DNA of 64,000 bases from contig JARBJD010000053.1 in assembly GCA_033064195.1 (NCBI GenBank), positions 62,001-126,000 on the forward strand, written 5' to 3'. Below the pieces are notes generated by a model. That model was given only the letters and a program-made list of their open reading frames with translations. It had not been told where the DNA came from and searched no databases. Source of the stretch: Blattamonas nauphoetae (taxonomy: Eukaryota; Preaxostyla; Oxymonadida). Made by a program: the position numbers and the translations under genes. Of this stretch, positions 10,088 to 22,250 are shown piece after piece. Numbering within the stretch: the first letter of the stretch is position 1; each line of letters starts with the position of its first letter.

Positions 10088-13000
10088 TCAAAAACAGACA
10101 GAAAAGTCCTCGGGTTTCATGTTTTGCAAGAAACCAGAAATTGAGGGTGGAAGAGCATCCAAAATCGTTGTTAAATGTCGTTCCCACGTTTCTTTTCGTT
10201 CGATATGACTTTGTGGCGGAAAGGATGGATAGCGCGCTGAATCTTGTTCTGTGTCACTGTTTAGCTCCTTTTCTCTTCGTAAATCTTCCTCTTCCCAGCG
10301 TAATCTGCCTTTCAAATACATTGCCATGGAAACAAGCGACCAAGAAGGCCACAATTTCTGTATCCAGAGATTGAGCTGTGGAGATGTGGTCGTTAGTCGA
10401 GAAGGCGAGTGTTGTCCTGGATATGAAAAAAATGAAGAAGAATCACAAATGCATGAATTAATTATCATAAATGAAGGGATAGATGACAATATATCAGAAT
10501 ATGAAACGCACCATCGTTGGTCTTGTCAATCGGTAATTGCCAGCTAAAATCAAAACGTAATCTCTCCAAAAATAAGGCAATGGCAGCTTCAACCATTTTA
10601 GCTCTCTGCTCGAACCATATGGTAAATGAGGGAGAGGAGAAGAAATGAGAATACAGAGTCTGCAATGAAGATGATGACAGAGAAAGAGCGGCGAGATCAG
10701 GCGGGATAAGAAGAGGCGAGTTTGCCACATAAAACAAGAACTCCCTTTTGAGATGTGTGGGGCATGTTGTAGTTGGTGAATGAGCAAAAGAGATGAATGG
10801 ATGAAAAGAGGGCGAGTTGAGGATGAACCGCAGTAGTACAAGTGATGGATGAAGGCCTGTGTTATGATCAAAGAAGAAAGTGTCAAGTGGAGATAGGAAG
10901 AGTGATGTTAGTGACGAAAAGGAGTTCTGGATAATGATGTCCAATGCTTGGATCGTACTGTCTTTCTCAATCGCCTCGGTAAGAGCCGGTAATAACATCG
11001 GCTGCTGACGGAGAAGGGGAAGAAGTGGAAGGGGTGAGTCGGATTTTTGAGGGAGGATGGTGTTTTGAGGTTGATTCGCTGGGAATTTGATAAATGGTGG
11101 AATATGGGTGAGTGCCTGCCATGATTGAACGTCACAGAGAGCTGAAAGATTAACAGAGGGAAGCTGTTGAAGGTGGAATGAGTGGAAGAGAGGGAGGAAA
11201 GATTGGGCTGTCGGCGAGGAAGAGAGGAAGGATGCCGAGGTGAATGATGACGAAAGATTGAAAAACAGTGTGTTCGAATAGGTTGGAAGAGAGAGAAAGA
11301 GAGGATGTGTCACAGCAAAGACAGTGGGACGATGAGCGAGAGGAGAGAGTCTTGGGGAGGCTGAATAAGACATAATAGACAGAAATTAAAGACGAGAAAA
11401 TGTACAAATAAACGATGAGCTACTGCGATTGAAGAATCACTGACTATTTATCATACTTTCTTGAGAATCTTCTCCATCTAATCTTTTTACCGCTCCCGAT
11501 GGTAAGAGGAAAGGATGGAAATCAGGAATGCGAAGAGGCAGATCAATGGGTGTGGCTTTCGCCAAAATCACTTCGAAATAAACATTTTGCTCGAGAGGTC
11601 GTGGAAATGCCTTGAAATCTGAGGGAGCTGTGAAAAAGGATGATATGATGAATAATCGTTATACTTGGTGTCACTCGTTTGATCCTCTTTAGAAGAAATG
11701 TTTTAGTGCTGCTATTTTCCATTGGGATAGCTCGAGAGATGTCAGTAAAATATGGATCTTGATAATCGAGTGTCGGATGAAGGCGAGCCATGGAAGTGGT
11801 CTGCCCGTCGTGAGAAATGTGAGCAAATGATGGTGATGACCCTGAAAGTTCCCCCAAGGACTTTAGAAATGGGTTTGCTCGGAGATGATTGAATGAGCTG
11901 TCATGATCTGTCGGAGGAGACATTGGTCCTGTAACGGAAGAAAAAGAATCACGGTTTCTTTGTGAATCTGCCGAAAGGATCGAGAATGGACTTCCGACAC
12001 CACATGCGTCTTCTTCGAGGATTTCTGATTGGACTTGATCCACAGAACTGTTTATCGACGATGCAGGGATTTGTTCTGACACACCTGAGCGTCTTCCATC
12101 TCCAATAAGATTGAAATATGGTTGAATTCCTTGTTTGAGTGGAAGTGGAGAGACTAGTGACATGGCAGCGTTGACAGCAAAAGAACAGAGAGTTGGTGAT
12201 GGGCACACAAAGCAAATTGGTTTGTTGATAATCAGACTTTGCCAAATAAGTGATAACGATGAAAGGATTGGTGACAGTGCCGGAAATGTCGGGAAAATGG
12301 ATGGTGTCTGATAAAAAGCAGAATTCGTCAGAAAACGATTTGGTATGAGGTTAACAAAATGCTTTAATGATGTCGATGATGTTGCAAGTTGCCCGGACGG
12401 AGTATAGTCATCTCTGACGGATGGAGGAGCAACCGGAACGCGTGTTGGACTCCCAGAGATTGGAAGCAAGCGCGATATAGACTTCCGACCAGAAAATTCG
12501 TCCATTGTTGATACAAACGAAAATGTGCCTGCATGATGCCGATTTAACATGTCTCCAGGAAGAAAAATGATCTTTGTTGATGCGATGGAGAAATTGATCT
12601 CTTTCTGGAGGATATGGACACAATAATTCGTTCCTTCGACAGGTGGTGGCCATCTTTGGAATTCATTGAGGTATTTGTCTCCCAAATCTGCTCTCTGTTT
12701 GTGAAAGTCTGAACCGAGAAGTCTGACTACATCATACCACATTCTATGCAAGGGAAGTGCCGTAATTAACACAAAAGATTTCTGGTAGAACCCACGTTTG
12801 TTGGTGTTATCTTCTTTTCTGTGAAAATGTGCATAGCAGAAGAGTGGTCGAGTCTTTCGGATGTCCAGAGAGATGGATCGTTCAAGCACAAAGTGGTGGA
12901 ATTGATCATCAACAAAAACAGATCCAGAGTCTGGAAAAGAAAGGGCAGAGCTGATAAATGTGATTTGAATATGATACAAACATCACATTCTCTTCTTCTC

Positions 13001-13103
13001 TTGAGACCTTCTGTCCGTGACTCCATTCAATGATAGCACCCTCATCGAGATCAAAATCTATAGAACAGAGTGCATGAACCCACTGAACATCTCGATGAGG
13101 CAT
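10088..13103 (-). CDS. DENND6: DENND6-type DENN-domain Rab guanine-exchange factor, 913 aa
   Basis: Five exons (13103-12982, 12950-11675, 11610-11445, 11360-10512, 10416-10088) splice to exactly 914 codons; introns are 31, 64, 84 and 95 nt. The N-terminus HRDVQWVHALCSIDFDLDEG fits the WLHCLCVVGFDLELGQ region of DENND6A. The joined NVISALSFPDSG matches NICYLSFPDS. RGFYQKSFVLITALPLHRMW and RWPPPV match RGYFQKSLVLISKLPY and RWPAPV. The C-terminus (SSPSFTIWFEQR, then LDALPPSISGFLQNM) matches SPNFDGWFKTR and LPEDLQGILLK. In animals DENND6 activates Rab14 in endocytic recycling and junction protein delivery. Ser-rich linkers make this copy longer than the roughly 600-residue human protein. The start chosen is the first in-frame ATG; an upstream non-coding exon is possible. 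Confidence 0.88.
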
Positions 13104-13355
13104 GCTCGAAGGAGCAAACCGATCAAGAAAAGTGATCTGATTCCACTTTTTCACGATCTTGTCTTTGGGTTTCCAGTTCTATCGTTATTGATTCGCTTTC
13201 AAATGGCGAGAAAGGCATAAAAATCAAGATAATGTCAAAAGAAACGAGGATTACACAAAATAACCAACAAATAGAACTCAACGAACAAAGAATATTCAGA
13301 ACCTCCAAAGTCAATCACAACAATCCCTCTCACCCGTAATCTTCTTGATCCCCCC

Positions 13356-16300
13356 TCAATGTCTGTGATGATGTTCTTTCCGATCTCTCCTTCCACTATT
13401 CTCCAACACATCTCTCCTCTCTCCATCTTTTCTTCGATGCCTTCCCTCCTCCCTCCTTCCCTCTCCTCTCCGATCAGCAACCGGCTGTCGTCTGCGTTCA
13501 TCCGGTGTCCACTCTGATGCCTGGACTGGCTGATGGATTCGAGTGAGCGGTGCCGTCTTGGCTGCCTTTCGTTCTCCCACCTTCTCCCCAACTCGAGTCT
13601 CTTCTCGATGCTTCTTGTGTCGTGGTCGACTGTCATCGGTTTCACTTGAATCGCTCAGATCGCTTCCTCGAAACACAACGAAACCCTCGCTTGGTTGCTC
13701 GTTCTTCACTTTGATTCCTCTTCGTTCCTCTTTCACTTTCTTTGCTTCCCGTTTCTTCTCCTTCCCTCTCGTCATTTCTTCTTCTTCTTTCTCTTCTGTC
13801 TCTTCCTCTTCCAAAGTTCCCAAAATCTGTCGAATCTTCTCATCACGTTCCCTCTTCTCAGCCATCCACTTTCGCTCCAAATCTTCCTCCTTCTCCCTGT
13901 CACTTTTCCAAACATTCCCTCCCAATTCTGTTTTTTCTTCCACTTTCATTTCCTCTTCCAGCTTCTTCTTAGCCTCGTCTGCCAACATCTTGTCTTGAAG
14001 GTCTCTGCGGGCCGCTTCTTCCATTTCCAGTTCCTTTTCTCGTTTTTGGATGTCGAGCTCTTTCTTCATCGCATCTGCTTCTTGTTGAAGTGTCAGAAGA
14101 AGTCTTGTTTCTTCTCTTTCCCGCTTCCTTTCTTCTGCTCTCTTTCTTTTCTCTTTTTCCTTCCTTCGCGCTTCTTGTCTGTCTTTCTCCTCGCGAAGCA
14201 TCTCCTCCTTCTGCAATCGTTCTCTTCTCTCCTTGTCCTTTCTCTTTAACTCTTCGTTCTCTCTCAACAATGCCTGGACTTCCTTTTCCAACCTCCTCTT
14301 CTCTTCTAGCTCTCCTTCCAGTTGTCTCATCTTCTCCTTCTCTTCTGCTCGTTCCTTTCGAATCTGTTCCTGCTCTTCCTCCCACTCCACCATCTTCTCG
14401 TGCATCTTTTCACTGTTTACAATCTCGGCACTTGCCAACCGCTCCTCCAATCGTTTCCGAACTTCTCTTTCTTCGATCAGATCTTGTTCAACTTCTTTCC
14501 GTTTCTTCTTCTCTGCTTCCACATCGCCTCGTAGAGCGCTTGCTTTTCCTTCAGCCTCTTTCCTTTCCTTTTCTCTGGTTCGTCTCCATTCTTCTCTGAG
14601 TTGTTCTTTCTCTTTCTCAAACTCCTTTCTTTGTTTCCTTCTCTTCTCCCTCTCCTTCTCCTCCAGCTTTTGCCGCATTGCATCTCTTTCCTCCTTTTCT
14701 TCTTCCCGAATCAGCTTCTGCTTCTTCTTTTCGTTTTCGTTCTGTTGTTCCAAAAGTCGGATTCTGTTCAACGCCGATGTCAGCTGCTCTGTCACAATGA
14801 TCCCGTCCACTCCAGTCACACTCGCCACACCATCCGAATCGCTCTCCTCATCCTCTCTCACTGAAGCTGAGAACGAACTGCGGAAGGAGAGACCGAGTGT
14901 TGAGAGGCCAGCGTGGATGCCTGGAAAGTCAGAGACGAGAGGAAAGAAAAAATGGGATCGCGAAATAGAGCCATGTGGAGTGAACAGGGAAGATGAAAGA
15001 AAAAGTGTCTGAACGAGTTTCCACACCTTCATGATTCTCTTGTCTTCCTCTCGCATTGTGCTGTGATGTGTAGAATGCGGGATGGGTCGGTGCTGGATTT
15101 GGGAACATCGACGACGCAGCAGGCATGGTCTGAGCCAATCTCTTCTGCTCTTCCTGCTTCTCTCTCTCTTTCTGTCCGTTCGGTTTGCGAAGCGGTTGTC
15201 TGAGTGGTCTGTGCTGTGGCTGGCTTTCTTCTTCAGGTTTCTCACCATCCATTCCCACTCTGTCCATTTCTTCTTTTGTTTCATTTCTTTCAGAAATATC
15301 GCTCTTTTCATCCTTCCTCACTGACTTCCGACCCGACTCCATCATCTCCCCCACCAATCTGTCAAACAGATTCGTCTGCGGAGTTGCAAGTGGGTTGGAG
15401 TGTCTTCTCCGTCCTTCTGAGATCGTTCCTCCAACCCTCTCCTGATCATCCCTTTCTCTGTCTTCTTCACCTCTCTTCCCCTCCCTTTCAGTGGCATGTG
15501 TCGTCGGTTGAAGCGAGGACGATTGATGGGCCGACTGATCCTCCTCCTCTTCTTCTTCAGTTTCCCATTCACTCGACGAACATTCCACCTCAACTTCTTC
15601 GTATTCGATCTTCGGATCTTCCTCGTCTCCCTCTTTTTCCGTCCAATCTCCCCCATTCTCTTCTTCGCTTCCCTGCCTCTCAACTGATGGTCTCACAATT
15701 TCCGGATGAGTTGGATGAGACACTGTGGAGAGGTCAGACGTGTCTTTCTTAGCTCGGTCTGGTCTCGCGTCAGTTCCGTCCTGTCCTGCTCTCTCTTTTG
15801 CTTCGTTCCGTTTCAGTCCCATTTCAACTTCATGTTGTCTTCGTCGAACATTCTCCATTTCGTGTTTCATCTTCTCCATCCACTCATCTGTATCTCCCCT
15901 GCTTTTCCCGCTCTTCTTCTCCTCTTTCCGAGCTGCTCTGTCTCGTTTTAACTTCGAATCAAACTCGGTTTGGGATGGAGGGGACACTGATGGATCAATG
16001 TTTGCATGATGGGTGAGTGGGGCAGGTGGTGTGAGTGGTTTGACTGGAAATGATGTCTGTTCTTGCCTACCGGTTTGATATTGCCTATTCAGATCGGTTT
16101 GACGTGTTTTACTTGTGGATTGCGTCGATAAAACTGGTTTATTCTTGACTGCTTCAACTTCACTCCATTCGCTCGCTGATGTCCATTCACTAACTTCAAC
16201 TGCTTCCATTCCTCCCTCAACATCTTCATAGTCTTCCGATTCTCTCCGAGGTCCGCTGCTGTGAGTACGTGTGTCATTTGATTCTTCGTTTGGTGATACG

Positions 16301-16575
16301 ACTGTGCTTGTTCTTGGTGTGAGGATATTTCGTTCCAAATCCGATGTACTGTGATAATCCTCAAGAACTCTGTCCGATTGTTGTTGTTTTTTTGTTGGTT
16401 TAGTGGTTTTTGTATTGTGATTGTTTTTCAAATGTGTACGGTGGCCTATATCGGTCGATGTAGTGATAGGATGTGCTTGTACAGATGAGGACAGTGGCTG
16501 CCTATTTCTGATATCAGATGAACGATTTTGTTGGACTTTTTGACGCGATGAATGAGATTCGTTTGTTGGAATCAT
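13356..16575 (-). CDS. highly charged coiled-coil protein, 1037 aa, unknown function
   Basis: Two exons (16575-15027 and 14920-13356) with a 106-nt intron splice to 1038 codons. Start ATG 16575 is preceded by a TTATTTCAG acceptor, which suggests a 5'-UTR intron. The N-terminal half is disordered, with acidic clusters (VEVSEWTSASEWSEVEA, EWETEEEEEEDQS). The second exon opens GIHAGLSTLGLSF, then from about residue 580 becomes a long Glu/Lys/Arg coiled coil with heptad-like spacing over about 330 residues. It ends in an Arg-rich tail. The coding strand is almost purely purine there, so the + strand shows long C/T tracts and false Ser/Leu frames. It could be a cytoskeletal or basal-body scaffold, but that is only inferred from composition and from the flagellate setting. 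Confidence 0.75.
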
Positions 16576-16869
16576 AGTTTTCTCCTGAAATAACAAAAAG
16601 AACAAGATGAATTAACAAAAAGACACAACAAAAAGTAAAAAAAAAGATGTGAAACTTCATGTAAAGTGGGATTGAAGGGAAAGAACGAGAGATTTGAGAG
16701 AGTTCTGTCCGAAGTGGAAAAATCAATTCAGTTTTATGATTCAAACATGATTCAACATAGGATTCTGGATTTCTCAATTTTCTTGAGGAAATAGGATGTG
16801 AATTAACAGAATCGCGTGCTAACAGGATTGATCGGATCAACCCAACTCAGAAAAGTGAAAATCATCTCA
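16576..16869. promoter_or_regulatory. divergent intergenic region (coiled-coil gene / ARM-beta-domain gene)
   Basis: 294 bp between oppositely directed starts. It probably contains a 5'-UTR intron of the coiled-coil gene, with an acceptor just upstream of its ATG. AT-rich with A-tracts at 16615-16645. No other signal seen. Confidence 0.35.
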
Positions 16870-18916
16870 ATGTTACCAACACTGATACAACAGACTCCTG
16901 CTGACCACTTTGCATTTGACAGTCCTCTTGAAGATCTTGTTTGTGTTCAGACTTCTCATTTATCTTTCTCAAACGGAATTATTTCAAACTTTTCTTCACG
17001 TTCCACTCTTCCTTCTTCAACTTATCTAATATCATCTCTTCTTCCATTTGTCGCAATCCGATTTAATTCTTAGATGGAACATTTCACGAAATGTGTTTCT
17101 GAGTTCAAAAGTGGAGACGATACTGCTAAAACAGGGATTGTTCTGTCTGTCTTCACAATTATTTCCTATGGTTTGCTCAGTCACTCTAAATCTCTTTATA
17201 GTTCCCTTTTCTCTTGATATATCCATTTCTTTACTTTCTCTGGATATATTCCTATCATTTAGACATGTCAGCAATGAAAGACAAAAGTTCAATAGGAATT
17301 CGAAGTGGCCTCTTAGAAACTTTCTCAGAATGCATTTCTCAGGGCTGTCCATTCAATCTCTTGGTTTCTTTCTTTTATCTTCATCTTCTTTCCGTGATTC
17401 GTGAACGTGTGTTACCTCTACTCATATGAATCTCCAAAGGCAATCCTTTCGAGTGTGATTGGACTAATGGTAACATGCGTTTCTGAAGGAAAACAAAACG
17501 GACGCAATCATTTGATTTCATCACTTCTTACTCTGACTTCAGTCTGAATTTACTTTGTCTATTCATCACCCTTGATCGTCTCATGATTTTTTTCTGGCTT
17601 TCTGATTCTTTGATCAGCATCCAGATCCTTCACTGTCGATTCCTGCCACAAATTCAGTCAGGTTTGCTCTCTCTTTTCGTCTCATTGTTGTTGACATTCG
17701 TAGTTTGTTGTGTCGGGGAAGTCTCTCATCAGGAGAAGTGGAGGACGTACTGAATTCTGGAGTTATTGAGATCTTGTGCAATCGGTTGGAGTCTTCGCCA
17801 ACAAAAGATGGTGTCAACCTGATTTCTTCACTCAGAGCTCTGGATTCACTGAGTTTTGGACTTCGAGAAGTCATTGAAAAGGAAGAGAAGAAGGAAGCTT
17901 CACAGAAAACAGACTGTTTCTCGCGAACTCGACGCTGTCGATGGGCGCTGGCCCGAATTGAGAATGCGATCATGTCAATCAGTCAATTTGTGAGAGGAAA
18001 ACGAGAAGAAGACACAACAACACAAGAACTGCAGGCGATGATCGGTGGGTTTATACTCAGGCACTTTGACTCGTCGATTTCGTCTGTGAAGAGGGCGACG
18101 GGACCAATTGCGATTGATTTGGTCAAAGTTCGCCAAGAAATGGAGGAAGAACGAGAAAAGGGGAATGAGGAAGTAGTTCGAATTCAAGCAGAATTGAAAG
18201 CGGCAGCTCAGAAAGCGGAAGATGAAAGAGAAAAAGAGTTTGAAAAGAAGATGAAGCAATTGGACGACTTTCAGAAGGCGAACCAACACCTCATCAAGAA
18301 AGGCCAGCAGAAAGAAGAAGAAGAACGATTGAGAGGAGAACGAAGAGCATTGTCCAAACGAGGAGCCGCGACGATTGAAGTGTTCAAACGGGATGCCTGC
18401 CGTGTTGAGAGAGGTGTCTTCACAACCATTCTTGTGGACCCTTCCCCACTTCTTTCCCCATCGTATGGAGAGGTTGTTGTGCGGATCACATTCATCATTC
18501 GGGCACTCGCCGACACATACTTTTATTCTGGCCTGATATCGACAGATTTGACTGACGAGGTCCAAACTGGAGAGAAATGGTTCTTTCACTTGAAAGGAGG
18601 AGCCAGCTGGCTGCATCATCCATCCATGCTGTATGCGAAGCAGAACAACAAGGAAGCACATCCTGGAATCGCATGTTTGGAAGCAGCGGTTGGACAGCGA
18701 GTGGTGATGGAGGCAGATGGGCGAAAGGGAAAGAGAACATTGAAACTGTCGCAGGACGGAGTCACACAACCAGTCTTCTTTACGAACATTCCTGTTCCCT
18801 TCAGATTCGCTGTACAAAACTGGAAGCCGAATGGTGCCACTGAAATGATGTCGACAGAAGTGTTGATCGATTCAGAAATGGTCGGAGGAACGTTACCTGT
18901 CAAAATGGATGAATGA
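16870..18916 (+). CDS. ARM-like protein with C-terminal beta-sandwich (SPRY-like?) domain, 592 aa
   Basis: Five exons (16870-17049, 17074-17170, 17263-17363, 17440-17541, 17618-18916) splice to 593 codons. The first intron would be only 24 nt; if it is not real, translation could start at ATG 17074. The N-terminal half has ARM-like helices (GLLETFSECISQGCPFNL, LAILSSVIGLMVTCVSEG, LNSGVIEILCNRLESS). A charged coiled coil follows (residues about 310-370). The C-terminal 180 residues are beta-rich with a FHLKGGASWLHHPS stretch and a signature KLSQDG...PVFFTNIPVPF, ending VGGTLPVKMDE. This C-terminal module resembles SPRY/B30.2-like beta sandwiches, which is an inference from pattern and not a confirmed match. 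No kinase or other catalytic motif is present. Confidence 0.72.
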
Positions 18917-19234
18917 GACGGAATATTCACATAATCCCTCCTTTTTCTCGTGTTTCACACATCAAACAGGGGATCTCGATGAATAATTCAGATAATCATC
19001 CTCTGCTGCCCTTCTTCCACCTCTATTTTCTTCTTTCCAATACAGTTTGGATTATCAAGGTGAAGTTTTCTGACGAAGCAGACGAGAAATTTGTATATGA
19101 GAATCTTCATCTTCATCATATGCAACTAAACCACTCCTATCCAGCCCACACAAACAACGAGAGGCTTCTCCCAGTAGAAAGCTTGAAAACCAATTGTTTG
19201 TGTTGGGTCGGGATCAGATCTTCACCTCATAGGA
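18917..19234. other. intergenic spacer before TAF5
   Basis: 318 bp, tandem orientation. Contains only short open frames with no recognisable product. I see no RNA gene or repeat in it. Confidence 0.5.
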
Positions 19235-22155
19235 ATGCATGACTCCTCGAATAAACATACTTATTCTGAAGAAGTACTACAAAGGATTGAAGAATTTCGG
19301 CGATTTCACCAATGGATCCAATTCCAAATCAGAAATGACGAAACAGATGCATTCCTGATTGGGTACCCAGTCTTTGTCCAATTTTGCCTAGACTTTATCT
19401 CTCGCTCAGACAACAAGGCCGGACTTTCGTTTTTTTCTGAATTCAGCGAGATATTTTCTCTATTTCGTCCGGAACCATGCTCAACAATTCACTGCCTCTT
19501 TACCACGGACGTTCAAACTCTTTCTTCACACCACCCATTCACTGTGTTTCTATCAACATGGCTAAACTTTCCATACCATATTGCTCTTCATTTTTCTTTC
19601 TTCGAACAACTTCAAACGTCGTGTCAACAAAATCATCTCCCAACAGTTGAAGGATTACTACAGAATCACATAGTCGTTCATTTGATAGAAGATAGTGTTT
19701 CAAGTTGTGTTTCTATGACATCTCTTGGATACATCCAAATTTCTGGTGATATCGGTCACATTTTCGATCTACAGGATACTACGTCCTCTGAAGGTGGTAC
19801 CGATTTCATGGGGCATGACACTCGCTCTCCTGGAGGATCTTCTATCACGCCAGCACTTTTTCAAGTGAACACGAAGCCAATCCAGTGGGCCGGAAATATC
19901 CTCGACATTTCTCACTCCAGACCTTCTGAAGCCAAGAATGGAGTCTCTCTTCTGACAGAACGTGACCGAGAACGTGATTTAGACCTAACTCTTAGACTCA
20001 CAGACCCATCTTCGAGAAGACCCAGGAGATCCAAGAAACACGACAAATCATCAGTAACTGCCATTCTACAAAAGCAAATTGAACAAGAGCCCTCGATTGA
20101 AGTTGATAGGATTGTTCTTCGATCTGATATCGAGGATGATATGGAACAATCCATGAAGAACAGGGATCGAACACTGAACACGCTTCTTTTCACGTTTGGT
20201 GGCCAGAATGATATGAACGAGTTATTCTTTCCTTTTTTCTTAATTTCACCTCTTCTAGTGTTTATTCAGCTGCCTTCTCTCTGAACGGATCGTTTCTCTG
20301 CTCCCTCCACGAAAACAACACATTGACGCTTTTCGACCTATCTCAACATACTCAACCGACACCCACCTTTATTTCTCTTCTAACTCTTCTTAAAAAGGAT
20401 ACTTTCGTTCCACATCTCTATACACGCCAGATTCAACAACCAACTGTCGATCCACAGCCGCACCCGTTCCAAGGCTATCACATGAACCAGTTACAAGCCC
20501 AACAGAAACACATTTTTCCACATCAATATCACATACCCCAAAACGCCCAATTTCCAATGCAGATTCCACCACAAAAACCAGATTTATATCCTCAGTACAT
20601 GCCTCCAAAAAATCCTCAGCAGCACCCACTCCCCCCACAATTACCACCTCAAGTTATCATTCCTCGACCACCACCGGTCCATCTCGACCGAGATTTCAAA
20701 AAACCTCCAAATCCGGACAAGAAACGTATCCAACAGAAAATGGAAGCTGACAGGAAGAGGCGGCACATAAAATGGCAAGAATTCGAAGCAAACAGAGCAA
20801 AAAAACACGCTTTCGTGAAAAACCAGACTTTATCGCTTTATAGCTTTGTCCAACGGATTAATCCATCATCGACATTTCTGAGAGACGAAGAGGTGGCAGA
20901 ACAAAGAAAAATAGCTGAACAGGAGCAGAAAGAAGAACTTCAACGAGCACAAACCACATCACCATCCGAACCAACCACTCCACACCACAATCCCAACGTG
21001 ATGATCCGGCAAGGCATTCAATACACAAGTCAAACACCAACAAACAACATCCAATTGCAACCGCATCGCAGTCAGACACCAAACTACCAACAATACCAAC
21101 AAGAACACACCAGACCACGTCCACAAGCAGACCCATCGATCAACGAGGCAGTGACGACACAACTCGGACTGGAGGACATCCACGCGAAAAAACTGCTTCG
21201 AGAGCCATTTAATTCCAGTCAAGACATGTACAGAATGAACACATCGCTTCTTTCGTCGGCTTGGCTGCTATCACCGTTCTCCACAACTTTCCACCACCAA
21301 CACCGACCAACCGCTTCTGTCTTCTCTGTCGACGCCGAGTTCTTCTTCACATCGTCGTTGGATGGCAAAGTCAGATTGTTCAGCACAGATTCCCAGCGGC
21401 TGATGTGTATTTATCCATCAAACGGCTCAGCAGTGTTAGATCTCGCACTCAGTCCAGATCAGCGCTTCTTCGCAACCGGATGCCTTGATGGCACAGCACG
21501 GTTATGGACAACCTCCAAAGTGTCTCCACTGAGGTTGTTTGTCGGTCATTCGGCAGCAGTGGAAGTTGTGGTGTTTCATCCGAACGGTTTGTATGTCGCG
21601 ACTGGGTCCGCCGATCGGACTGTTCGGGTGTGGAGGATTGATGATGGGGAGATGGTTCGAATCTTCGCTGGGCTTTCGTCACCAGTCACCTCGCTCTGTT
21701 TCTCTGTCGATGGAATTAATCTCATATGTGGGGAGCTCAGCGGCACACTTTCTGTTTGGTCACTCGAAACAGGAGTCCAACTCTCTCACACGACCATCAC
21801 AATCGATTCAGTCTCGGCTCCAATCTGGACAATGAGCTGCAACTGGCACGGAGATGTGTTGGCGGTGGGCGACGATGCGGGGCGTGTTGTGTTATGGGAT
21901 GTCCGAAAATTGGCGAAACGCCCGTCGGTTGACGATCGAGAGGACACGCGGCCTGTTTTTGTGGACGCAGAAGGATTTAAGTTTGAAACACGACCAGTTT
22001 TGACGAAGGAATATGGAAAGGAGGAAATTGAGAACTCGGAGGATGCTTTGATCAAGATTTTAAGAGCTAAGAACACCAAGATTCTCAAATTATTCCACAC
22101 CTTCAGCGATCTTCTTCTTTGTGCCGGAGTGGTTGTTGACCGAGGTGAAACCTGA
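19235..22155 (+). CDS. TAF5: TAF5, TFIID subunit with NTD2 and WD40 propeller, 960 aa
   Basis: Exons 19235-20220 and 20259-22155 with a 38-nt intron give 961 codons. Residues about 10-160 fit the TAF5 NTD2 helical domain (FRRFHQWIQFQI, then GYPVFVQFCLDFISRSDNKA). The WD40 part includes FFATGCLDGTARLWTTS, GSADRTVRVWRIDDGEMVRIF and VLAVGDDAGRVVLWDVRK. GSADRTVR(L/V)W and VRIF(T/A)G are close to human TAF5, and the C-terminal NTKILKLFHTFSDLLLCAG parallels human STPVVHLHFTRRNLVLAAG. About 310 residues rich in Gln, Pro and His lie between the first propeller strand set (about residue 335) and the second blade (about 675). TAF5 scaffolds TFIID. An N-terminal LisH motif is not obvious. The stop is 95 bp before the IFT144 start. 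Confidence 0.9.
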
Positions 22156-22250
22156 AGTTATTCCTCTTTTTCTCATTTCACTAAATTCTTGAAGTGTGCT
22201 ATTTCCGAATTCTATTTTTCGGATTCATGTCCCATTGATCATTTCTTGGG

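Noticed and set aside
10465-13103. Two separate genes (10088-11373 and 11543-13103)
   Set aside because: Both parts match successive regions of DENND6, and the splice phases join them into one frame.
13695-15752. Long plus-strand Ser/Phe/Leu-rich frames
   Set aside because: They are mirror images of the purine-rich coiled-coil exons on the minus strand.
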